NCBI GenBank assembly: GCA_050951605.1
Contig: JBMNJJ010000009.1
Span: forward strand, 372,001 to 436,000
DNA: 64,000 nt
Direction: 5' to 3'
Source: DUTS01 sp050951605
GTDB lineage: Bacteria; Bacillota; Peptococcia; DRI-13; DTU073
The notes under the pieces are model-generated. The model made no database searches. It was not told the origin of the DNA and was given only the letters and a program-made list of their open reading frames with translations. A program made the position numbers and the translations under genes. Numbering within the stretch: the first letter of the stretch is position 1; every line of letters starts with the position of its first letter. Shown piece after piece: positions 53,938 to 62,066 of the stretch.

Positions 53938-55536
53938 TTGATAAAGCTAATGGAAAAACAGGACATTTTACTTATGTTTTTACGGGATGGCAAATCCCAA
54001 CGAGCCATTGAGCGTGAAACGGGTATTTCAAGAAAAACAATCAGCAAATACATCAAGAAATATGAAAAACAAAGGGCCCAATTACAAGAAGGAAATTCGA
54101 AAACCTTTGGTGATATTAAGGAGCTCACGGATAACATCGTTACACCGCCTAAATATGATTCTAGCGGTAGAAAAAAGCGTAAAGTAACTAAGGAATTAGT
54201 AGATGCTATTAAAGCCCATTTGGAAGAAAATGAATTAAAAAGACATAATGGACAATCCAAAATACAGAAAAAGAAAATTGATATTCATGAAGCACTTGTA
54301 GATGCAGGATTTGATATTAGCTATTCCACCGTCTGTAATACGGTTAGGGAGTTGACTAATCAAGCCCAAGAGGCCTATATTAAAGCCCTTTATGCCCTTG
54401 GTGAGGTATGCGAATTTGATTGGGGTGAAGTAAAATTAACCATCGCTGGTCGATTGATAAAATTACAGATTGCGGTTTTTACCAGTGCCGCCGGAAACTA
54501 TCGTTATGCAACTCTATTCCTAAAGCAAGACACAGCCTGTTTTTTAGAATCCCATGCTAAGTTTTTTGAACATTTGGGCAATGTGTACAAACTGATGGTG
54601 TACGATAATACTAGAGTGGCTGTTAAAAAACTTGCCGGTGCCGAAGGAGAACCAACGGAAGCATTGCGCCAATTATCGCTATATTACGGTTTTAAGTTCC
54701 GTTTCTGCAATATAAATGCTGGAAACGAAAAGGGTCATGTGGAAAGAAGTGTAGAGTATGTGCGGCGCAAGGCTTTCGCCCATAAAAGTACATTTAATTC
54801 GTTTGCAGAAGCGAATGAATATCTGGCTAAAACTTGTTCTCGGTTAAATGCAAAGCCACAAAAGGGTCTTAATGATAAAACGGCAATAGATATTCTAGAA
54901 CTGGAAAGACCGCATTTATTACCTAATTTACCCCCATATGACGCGGCACGAATTACGGAATTACGGGTTAATAAATATTCAGTCATAACAGTGGATAACT
55001 GCTATTACTCGGTTCCGGATAAATATGTTGGCAAGCTGGTTTTAACCAAAATCTACTCTAATGAGATCCGTTGCTTTTACGAGGGAGATTTAATTGCTAC
55101 CCACACTAGGAAGATGGGCTCAAATGCATGGAGTATTCAATTAGAACATTATTTAAACACATTAAAAAAGAAGCCCGGGGCATTAGCTACCAGTGTTGCA
55201 CTCCACCAAGCTAATCCAAGGCTCAAAAAAATCTATCATCAATACTATACCACAAAAGGGAGGGATTTTATCGATTTAATATTTTTTGTTTCAGAACATG
55301 GGTTAGAAAAAGTTGAAGATGCTATTAATTTACTTACAAAAGTTTCACCGCTAGAGGTTACAACGGAAACCATTAAGGCTATTTGCAATCGCAATACAGT
55401 GGATAAATCTAAATTTACTGTGCACGATAGTGCAACCTTGCAGATTAAAAACAGCTCATTAGCTATGCTTAAGCAATTTGGGCAACTAATTCCTTATGGT
55501 AACGAGGCATTTGCGAAAGAGGTGGTTGTAATATGA
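53938..55536 (+). CDS. istA: IS21 family transposase IstA
   Basis: DDE transposase of about 530 aa. An N-terminal helix-turn-helix (RAIERETGISRKTISKYIKKY) is followed by an rve/integrase core: CEFDWGEVKL with the first Asp, VYDNTRVAVKK with the second, and the Glu in NEKGHVERSVEY. The C-terminal part has the Mu-type beta-barrel. Start uncertain among GTG 53920, TTG 53938 and ATG 53950. Last 4 bases overlap istB. Confidence 0.93.
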   Translation: MIKLMEKQDILLMFLRDGKSQRAIERETGISRKTISKYIKKYEKQRAQLQEGNSKTFGDIKELTDNIVTPPKYDSSGRKKRKVTKELVDAIKAHLEENELKRHNGQSKIQKKKIDIHEALVDAGFDISYSTVCNTVRELTNQAQEAYIKALYALGEVCEFDWGEVKLTIAGRLIKLQIAVFTSAAGNYRYATLFLKQDTACFLESHAKFFEHLGNVYKLMVYDNTRVAVKKLAGAEGEPTEALRQLSLYYGFKFRFCNINAGNEKGHVERSVEYVRRKAFAHKSTFNSFAEANEYLAKTCSRLNAKPQKGLNDKTAIDILELERPHLLPNLPPYDAARITELRVNKYSVITVDNCYYSVPDKYVGKLVLTKIYSNEIRCFYEGDLIATHTRKMGSNAWSIQLEHYLNTLKKKPGALATSVALHQANPRLKKIYHQYYTTKGRDFIDLIFFVSEHGLEKVEDAINLLTKVSPLEVTTETIKAICNRNTVDKSKFTVHDSATLQIKNSSLAMLKQFGQLIPYGNEAFAKEVVVI

Positions 55537-56291
55537 GCAAAAACATTTACCAAGACATTGAAGATTTCGCACTTTATTTAAAAATGCCTGTTTTAAAAAG
55601 TAGCTATCGCGAAGCAATTCAAGAAGCCAATTTAAAAGAAGTAAGCTATGATCAGTTTTTGTGGGAGTTATTACAAAAGGAGTGTGATAGACGACAGGAA
55701 AATGCTAAACAAGACAGGGTGCGTAGGGCTGCATTTCCTTACAAGAAATATCTCGAAGACATCATCGTGGATGACCTACCAGAGGATGCCCAAAGAAAAT
55801 TTAAAACTCTTTCTTCATTAGATTTCATCCAAACCGGGCAGAACATTATTATGGCTGGAAACCCTGGTACCGGTAAAACTCATTTTGCCATAGGGTTGGG
55901 GATAAAAGCGTGTTTAGCCGGTTACAAAGTGTTTTTTTCCACGATACCATCTTTAATCAACCAGCTTAAGGAAAGTCGCTCAGAAAAGACGCTAAGGGCA
56001 TTTGGGAACAAATTCGAAAAGTATGATTTAGTCATTGCCGATGAATTAGGTTACATCTCATTTGACAAGGAGGGTTCGGAACTTTTATTTACCCATTTGT
56101 CTTTAAGGGCAGGGAGAAAATCTACAATAATTACCACAAATTTATCTTTTGAAAGGTGGGATGAGATTTTCCTAGATCCCGTTCTTACAGCAGCCATGGT
56201 AGACCGCTTAACTCATAAAGCCTATATTGTGAACATGAATGGTAATTCATTTCGTCTTAAAGAAACAACTGAATGGGCAAAAAATAATTAA
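55533..56291 (+). CDS. istB: IS21 family helper ATPase IstB
   Basis: DnaA/AAA+-type ATPase that assists IstA in target selection, 252 aa. Walker A GNPGTGKTH near residue 109, Walker B LVIADELGY near 167, then STIITTNLSFERWDEIF and the closing DRLTHKAYIVNMNGNSFR block. The ATGA overlap with istA gives translational coupling. Length is normal, so the element appears autonomous. Confidence 0.95.
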   Translation: MSKNIYQDIEDFALYLKMPVLKSSYREAIQEANLKEVSYDQFLWELLQKECDRRQENAKQDRVRRAAFPYKKYLEDIIVDDLPEDAQRKFKTLSSLDFIQTGQNIIMAGNPGTGKTHFAIGLGIKACLAGYKVFFSTIPSLINQLKESRSEKTLRAFGNKFEKYDLVIADELGYISFDKEGSELLFTHLSLRAGRKSTIITTNLSFERWDEIFLDPVLTAAMVDRLTHKAYIVNMNGNSFRLKETTEWAKNN

Positions 56292-56306
56292 TTTTTTTGT
56301 CCCAAA

Positions 56307-56344
56307 GTGGGGTACTTTTCAATTAAAATGTGGGGTACTTTTCA
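56307..56344 (+). repeat. IS21 right-end repeated sites
   Basis: Two copies of GTGGGGTACTTTTCA at 56307-56321 and 56330-56344, inverse to the left-end copies. Confidence 0.85.
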
Positions 56345-56357
56345 CTTGACAAATACA

Positions 56358-56837
56358 ACGGTTTTGCGCTTGGAAGCAATTAGGGAACGTATTGCGAACC
56401 CCCCAACTGTTCAACCACTTTTTTTTAGGGATGTATTTATATGTCAAGCAATGGATCCTATAGGTGAAGCTGCAAAAATGATGCTAAAAAGCTCTTTTTC
56501 ACAAGTCCCAGTTTATAAAGATGAAATATTTGAGGGATTGCTAACTACTCAAACTATAGCCAGATGGTTGGCAGCTAAATTGGAGACAGGTATTGGTTTA
56601 TTAGAAGAAGAAAGTGTGAAAAATGTACTAACCTTTAGTGAATATGATGATAACTACAGATTTATAAAAAGAAATACTACTTTGTATGATGTTTCACAAT
56701 ATTTTGATGACTTCGTCCAAAAAGGTAGAAATCTGGATGCTTTAATCATAACTCATTCAGGAAAAAGCAATGAAAAGCCACTGGGGATAGTTACGATCTT
56801 TGATTTGCCAGAAGTTTTTAGGAATATAGTAATCTGA
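56358..56837 (+). pseudogene. HEPN-like/CBS gene, C-terminal CBS fragment
   Basis: Continues the gene split by the IS21 element. The residues after the junction read LRLEAIRERIANPP, then two CBS-like units: MDPIGEAAKMMLKSSFSQVPVYKDEIFEGLLTT and NTTLYDVSQYFDDF ... LIITHSGKSNEKPLGIVTIFDL. CBS pairs bind adenine nucleotides or related ligands. An ATG inside the element (56307) could give a CBS-only protein. Together the two fragments make a HEPN-like toxin or RNA-binding head with a ligand-sensing CBS tail, about 260 residues. Confidence 0.75.
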
Positions 56838-56902
56838 AATTTAACGTTATTATTTTGTACAAGCCCATTTTTATTTATAACATAAGGAAAGGAGGAGAAA
56901 TT

Positions 56903-58303
56903 ATGAGGTTATTTATAAAGCAAAATGAGCGTCAATTGTTATTATATAGTCAAATAGTAAATGATTATCCATGGTTACGTGATTTACTAGAACAAAATGA
57001 AAAAATATCAAATGAATTAGTTAAGTCTTTTTCTAAAGAGAAACAAGAATTTATAAAAACTATGTTTCAAAGAATTTTAAAATTAGCTTCAGAAGAATGG
57101 GAACGTGATAACAGCAAAGCTGTTAAAGATTTAGGCAAAGATAAACAAAATTGGATTAAATGCTCTTTAGATAATAGACCTAATAGATTTGTTTTTTATA
57201 TTAAGAATTATAGAAATGGAATAAGTTTAAATGTTGGAAGTGAATGTATTGAAAAATTCGATTTAATAAGTAAAAAAGATAGAATTCAGCTACAAAAAGA
57301 AGCAATACGAACGAGACGGTTAGCAAAATTAAATAAAATCATACCAAATGTTGAAGAAATTATTAAAAACTGGGATAGAGACTTAAAAAAACAGCTAATA
57401 ATCATTCCTTCAAATTTAAGTGTTCCTTATATTCAAGTTGGCGATAAGGCTAAAGAATTATTCAATAAAATTTTAGATGAAGAAAGTGCAAATGTTAATG
57501 AATTAAATAGTTTATTAAAGCAACAAAAAGAATTACTTTTAAAAATTGACAATTATGTTAATGAACATAAAGACAAGCCTTTTATTCCGAATAAAAAAGT
57601 AGAATTTTGGTTAAAAAATAAGAATACAATGGAGGCCAGAGAAGCATTAGAAAATCTTCAAAAGCTTGGGAAAACAACTATTTTTAGTATACATAGGATA
57701 AGAGAGAAAGAATTTATGGAATTATTAATTCCAGAACTTAATTTAGTATTAAAAGGAGTTAAAGTTGAAAGTGCTGATTATTTACGGGAGGGATATGTTT
57801 ATTATCTTCTGAAGCAGAAGGATATTAAATTGTTTTGTAAACATAAAATTTTGCTTGAGGAATATGGTGGAAAAATTTTAGGTGAAGAACCGGATTATGT
57901 CCCGAATTTCCCTAGAATTATTGTTAATAGCAAAGTATATGATGATTTATCATATAGCAATATTATTGATTATGTTCAGGATAGTTTAAAGAATGTTCGA
58001 ATTAAATATAATTATGATCATAAAGAAATTTTATTAGAAGTAACCAATGATGAAAGAACTTATTATATTATTCCTCTTCAATCTTTTGGAATGCATTTTA
58101 AAACAATTGGTTTATTAACAAATAAACAAGCGAATGAGCAGTTGTCTAAACTTATAAAAACTGCAAAAGGATATTCGAAACTTGAATTAGCAAAATGGCA
58201 AAAGCCTGTTTGGATTCCATGGAATAAAATTTTACCATCGGATGAAGATAAATTAAATAATTTAAAAGAAAATTACTTTGATATATTTTATGATGCAATA
58301 TAA
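56903..58303 (+). CDS. hypothetical protein in the defence region
   Basis: A 466-aa soluble protein, family not recognised. Residues about 85-115 (RPNRFVFYIKNYRNGISLNVGSECIEKF) follow a pattern I have seen in phage and bacterial proteins of unknown role, in which an N-terminal zinc-binding Cys pair usually precedes it; here those cysteines are missing. A Lys-rich coiled-coil-like centre follows, then a C-terminal alpha/beta region. ATG 56903 follows AAAGGAGGAG; a start at 56855 is less likely. It is intact, unlike most of its neighbours, and precedes the type I restriction operon. Confidence 0.7.
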   Translation: MRLFIKQNERQLLLYSQIVNDYPWLRDLLEQNEKISNELVKSFSKEKQEFIKTMFQRILKLASEEWERDNSKAVKDLGKDKQNWIKCSLDNRPNRFVFYIKNYRNGISLNVGSECIEKFDLISKKDRIQLQKEAIRTRRLAKLNKIIPNVEEIIKNWDRDLKKQLIIIPSNLSVPYIQVGDKAKELFNKILDEESANVNELNSLLKQQKELLLKIDNYVNEHKDKPFIPNKKVEFWLKNKNTMEAREALENLQKLGKTTIFSIHRIREKEFMELLIPELNLVLKGVKVESADYLREGYVYYLLKQKDIKLFCKHKILLEEYGGKILGEEPDYVPNFPRIIVNSKVYDDLSYSNIIDYVQDSLKNVRIKYNYDHKEILLEVTNDERTYYIIPLQSFGMHFKTIGLLTNKQANEQLSKLIKTAKGYSKLELAKWQKPVWIPWNKILPSDEDKLNNLKENYFDIFYDAI

Positions 58304-58448
58304 TATTTAAGAGTAGCACTGTAGATTAATAATTATAGAAACATTAATTCAGCTGTGTTTTTTACCATAAGAGTTAAAATATTAGGCAAAGAGTAAGGGA
58401 TGAGATAGAATAGAGATGAAACTAATGACTTGAATTGGAGGAAGATAG

Positions 58449-60578
58449 ATGGCACTAAAAAAATCGGAATTATATAGTTCACTTTGGTCAAGTTGTGATG
58501 AATTAAGAGGGGGCATGGATGCTAGTCAGTATAAAGATTATGTTTTGGTAATGCTCTTTATTAAATATATCAGCGACAGGTACGCTAATGTACCTTATGC
58601 TCCTATTACGATACCTAAAGGAGCTAGCTTTAAAGATATGGTTGCCCTAAAGGGTAAGACGACTATTGGTGATGATATAAATAAAAAAATTATTGGTCCG
58701 CTTGCTGATGCTAATAAATTATCTAATATGCCTGATTTTAATGATGCGACTAAACTGGGTAGCGGGAAGGAAATGGTTGACCGCTTGACAAACTTGATCG
58801 CTATTTTTGAGCGTGAAGAACTTGACTTTAGTAAGAATCGTGCTGATGATGATGATATTTTAGGTGATGCTTACGAATATTTGATGCGACATTTTGCTAC
58901 GGAAAGCGGAAAGAGTAAAGGACAATTTTATACTCCGGCCGAAGTTAGTCGGGTCATGGCCAAGATTATCGGTATAAGTAGTGCCAATACGAGTGCCTCT
59001 ACTACTACCTATGACCCAACTTGTGGTTCAGGTTCGCTTCTTTTAAAAGTAGCTGATGAAGCCGGAAAAAGTATTTCCCTTTATGGACAAGAAAAGGATG
59101 CAACTACAGCAGGTTTAGCCCGGATGAATATGATCCTACATAATAATCCTTTAGCTGAAATTAAACAGGGGAACACGCTTTCTAATCCTCTATTTTTTGA
59201 TGAATATGGAGATTTAAAACAATTTGATTATGTAGTTGCCAATCCACCTTTTAGTGATAAACGTTGGGGTAATGGGGTAGATACTGAGGGCGACCCATAT
59301 GGTAGATTCAAAGATTATGGAGTCCCACCGGCAAAAAACGGGGATTATGCTTATTTGCTTCATATTATTCGTTCGTTAAAAAATAGTGGTAAAGGTGCTT
59401 GTATTTTACCTCATGGTGTTTTATTTAGAGGCAATGTTGAAGCTGAGATAAGGAAGAAAATTATTAAAAAGGGATACATTAAAGGGATAATTGGTTTACC
59501 TGCTAACCTCTTTTATGGTACAGGTATTCCTGCTTGTATTATTGTACTTGATAAGGAGTATGCCGCAAGTCGTAAGGGCATTTTTATGATTGATGCGAGT
59601 AAAGGTTTTATGAAAGACGGTAACAAAAACCGCTTACGGAGTAAAGATATACGTAAGATTGTGGATGTGTTTAATCAACAGGTAGAAATTGAAAAATATT
59701 CTCGGATGGTCTCTTTTTCTGAGATTGAAGAAAATGAATATAACTTGAACATACCTCGTTATATTGATAATCAAGAACCTGAAGATATTCAGGATATTGA
59801 GGCTCATCTTCTAGGGGGTATTCCTAATGCTGACTTGGATGCATTAAATAATTATTGGGAGGTTTACCCGACTCTCAGAAAAGCACTTTTCTGTAAAACA
59901 TCACGAGAAGATTATTCTAGTTTGAAAGTAAAAAAGGATGAGATTAGGCAGACTATTTTTGAGCATCCGGAATTTATCTCTTTTGCTTCGGAAATGGACA
60001 ATCTGTTTTCTAAGTGGAAAACAGAAAGTACTAAAATGCTTAAAAGGATGCAGGTAGGAGTAAAGCCTAAAGAAGTAATTTCTAAGTTGTCGGAGAATCT
60101 ACTTGCTTATTATTCAAATAAAAAACTTATTTCTAAATATGACGTTTATCAACATCTCATGGATTATTGGGATGAGGTGATGCAGGATGATTGTTATCTA
60201 ATCTCTGTTGATGGTTGGCAAGCAGAAACTTATCGAATTCGTGTTGAAAATAGACAAAAAAAAATAGTGGATAAAGGTTGGGAATGTGACCTAGTACCTA
60301 AAAAATTAGTTATCAATCATTTTTTTATTAAGGAAAAACAAGCTATAGAAGCGATGGAAACAGAAGGGGAAACACTTGCCGGACGGCTTACGGAATTGGA
60401 AAAGGAACATAGTGACGATGAAGGCTGTTTTGCTGAGTTGGATAAAGTGAATAAGGGGAATGTTCAAGCTCGTTTGAAGGAATTGCAAGGGGATAAAGAA
60501 GCAAAGGATGAAGTTAAGGTTTTAAAAACATATCTTAATTTATTAGCTAAACGAGCTAAAAACAATAAAAAAAATTAA
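58449..60578 (+). CDS. hsdM: type I restriction-modification DNA methyltransferase HsdM
   Basis: N6-adenine methyltransferase subunit. An N-terminal HsdM helical domain (SSLWSSCDELRGGMDASQYKDYVL) precedes the catalytic core: GQFYTPAEVSRVM, SAM motif DPTCGSGSL near residues 189-197 and NPPF near 265-268. A long C-terminal helical tail follows. As read the protein is 709 aa and ends shortly after a run of eight A at 60567-60574. Reading seven A there instead would extend it to 60855, giving about 800 aa. The catalytic part is unaffected. Confidence 0.92.
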   Translation: MALKKSELYSSLWSSCDELRGGMDASQYKDYVLVMLFIKYISDRYANVPYAPITIPKGASFKDMVALKGKTTIGDDINKKIIGPLADANKLSNMPDFNDATKLGSGKEMVDRLTNLIAIFEREELDFSKNRADDDDILGDAYEYLMRHFATESGKSKGQFYTPAEVSRVMAKIIGISSANTSASTTTYDPTCGSGSLLLKVADEAGKSISLYGQEKDATTAGLARMNMILHNNPLAEIKQGNTLSNPLFFDEYGDLKQFDYVVANPPFSDKRWGNGVDTEGDPYGRFKDYGVPPAKNGDYAYLLHIIRSLKNSGKGACILPHGVLFRGNVEAEIRKKIIKKGYIKGIIGLPANLFYGTGIPACIIVLDKEYAASRKGIFMIDASKGFMKDGNKNRLRSKDIRKIVDVFNQQVEIEKYSRMVSFSEIEENEYNLNIPRYIDNQEPEDIQDIEAHLLGGIPNADLDALNNYWEVYPTLRKALFCKTSREDYSSLKVKKDEIRQTIFEHPEFISFASEMDNLFSKWKTESTKMLKRMQVGVKPKEVISKLSENLLAYYSNKKLISKYDVYQHLMDYWDEVMQDDCYLISVDGWQAETYRIRVENRQKKIVDKGWECDLVPKKLVINHFFIKEKQAIEAMETEGETLAGRLTELEKEHSDDEGCFAELDKVNKGNVQARLKELQGDKEAKDEVKVLKTYLNLLAKRAKNNKKN

Positions 60579-60855
60579 AGAAGCAAAGGATGAACTTGAT
60601 CAAAAGCTCTATGCCAAATATCCAACATTAACAATAGATGAAATAAAAACCCTTGTCGTAGAAGAAAAATGGATGGCTACTATTGAACGGAATATTCGTA
60701 CAGAAATGGAGAAAATCAGTCAACGTTTAGCGCAGCGGATTAAGGAATTAGTTGAAAGATATGAAAACTCCTTACCTGAGCAGATTGCAGAAGTAGAAGA
60801 ATTAGAACAGAAAGTAAATGCTCATCTTGAAAGGATGGGGTTTGTATGGCAGTAA
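60567..60855 (+). pseudogene. hsdM C-terminal tail, out of frame after a poly-A tract
   Basis: From the A8 run the next frame reads IKEAKDELDQKLYAKY and onward without a stop to TAA at 60853-60855, ending FVWQ, and the stop overlaps the hsdS start. That, plus the coiled-coil character continuing from hsdM, shows it is the real hsdM C-terminus. Restored by ribosomal or transcriptional slippage on the A run, by phase variation, or the run is miscounted. Confidence 0.7.
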
Positions 60856-62066
60856 AAAAAGGATATAAGCAAACTGAGGTAGGTGTAATCCCTGAGGATT
60901 GGGAAGTTAAGAAGCTGGGTGAGATTGCTGAGATAGCAACAGGAAGTACACCGCCAACACATGATCGAACAAATTATGGTGATGAATATTTCTTTGTTAG
61001 TCCTATTGATTTAGGAAAGGGAAAATGGATTAAAGATACAAAAAAAAAACTTTCTAAAAAGGGTTTTAGTATGGCAAGACAATTCCCAAGGAAGAGTATT
61101 TTATTTACCTGTATTGGTTCTACTATTGGCAAGTCTGGAATTGCCGAGAGAGTGTTAACTTCTAATCAACAGATTAATGCAATTTTCCCTAATGACACTT
61201 ATTCAAGTGATTATTTGTTTTATATTCTTAATAGGTTTTCGAAAAAAATCAAATCTTTAGCTGGAGAACAAGCTGTACCATTGATAAATAAATCAGAATT
61301 TGGAGAGTCGTTAATTCCTATTCCCGTTCTTGAAGAACAAACGGTCATTGCTAATGTCCTTTCGGATGCTGATGCATTAATAGAGTCACTGGAAAAGCTC
61401 ATTGCTAAAAAACATGCTATTAAACAGGGAGCAATGCGGGAACTACTCAAGCCTAGAGAAGGTTGGGTGGTGAAGAAGCTGGGTGAGATGGGGTTTACTT
61501 ATAGTGGTCTTTCTGGTAAATCAAAAAGTGACTTTTATGATGGGGTGTATCCTTATATTCCGTTTATGAATATTATGAGTAATGTTGTAATAGATACAAG
61601 TTATTTTGATTTTGTGAATCTTAAGCCAAGAGAAAAACAAAATAGAGTACAGATGGGAGATTTGTTTTTTAATGGTTCCTCGGAAACTCCGGAAGAAGTA
61701 GGGATGTGTTCAGTACTTATTGAAGATATTTCTGACCTTTATATTAATAGTTTTTGCTTTGGTTTTAGACTTTATAATGAATTTCAAGATTATGGGTTGT
61801 TTCTTTCATATTATTTTAGAAGTAATTTTGGTAGGCAATTATTTTTTTCTTTGGCACAGGGAGCTACTCGTTATAATTTATCAAAAAATAATTTTCTTGA
61901 ACTGGAAATCCCATTACCACCTCTCGAAGAACAAACCCATATTGCGTCCATCCTCTCGGACATGGATGCCGAAATTACTACTTTGGAAGCTAAGCTTGAC
62001 AAATATAAGCAGATTAAACTGGGCATGATGCAAAATCTTTTAACAGGGAGGATTAGGCTGATATGA
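60846..62066 (+). CDS. hsdS: type I restriction-modification specificity subunit HsdS
   Basis: A 406-aa specificity subunit with two target-recognition domains. Each half ends in a conserved helix block: EEQTVIANVLSDADALIESLEKL (near residue 165) and EEQTHIASILSDMDAEITTLEAKL (near 360), and each begins with a similar GYKQTEVG/GWVVKKLGE-type segment, so the gene is a tandem repeat of two half-sites as expected. Start ATG 60846 overlaps the hsdM tail; stop overlaps hsdR by ATGA. Target sequence cannot be predicted. Confidence 0.93.
   Translation: MAVKKGYKQTEVGVIPEDWEVKKLGEIAEIATGSTPPTHDRTNYGDEYFFVSPIDLGKGKWIKDTKKKLSKKGFSMARQFPRKSILFTCIGSTIGKSGIAERVLTSNQQINAIFPNDTYSSDYLFYILNRFSKKIKSLAGEQAVPLINKSEFGESLIPIPVLEEQTVIANVLSDADALIESLEKLIAKKHAIKQGAMRELLKPREGWVVKKLGEMGFTYSGLSGKSKSDFYDGVYPYIPFMNIMSNVVIDTSYFDFVNLKPREKQNRVQMGDLFFNGSSETPEEVGMCSVLIEDISDLYINSFCFGFRLYNEFQDYGLFLSYYFRSNFGRQLFFSLAQGATRYNLSKNNFLELEIPLPPLEEQTHIASILSDMDAEITTLEAKLDKYKQIKLGMMQNLLTGRIRLI

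Larger units (their letters stand above)
53827..56357 (+). mobile_element. IS21-family insertion sequence, complete
   Basis: A 2531-bp element begins TGT and ends ACA. ACGGT occurs on both sides (53822-53826 and 56358-56362) as a 5-bp target duplication. Both ends carry two copies of AAAAGTACCCCA (left 53842 and 53864; right as complement at 56307 and 56330), the multiple terminal transposase sites typical of IS21. Two genes, istA and istB, overlap by ATGA. It interrupts a HEPN-like/CBS gene; deleting it with one duplication restores the reading frame. Confidence 0.92.

Noticed and set aside
58312..58362. Terminator after the 466-aa gene
   Set aside because: The only hairpin before the T run has several mismatches and a long loop, so it is not convincing.
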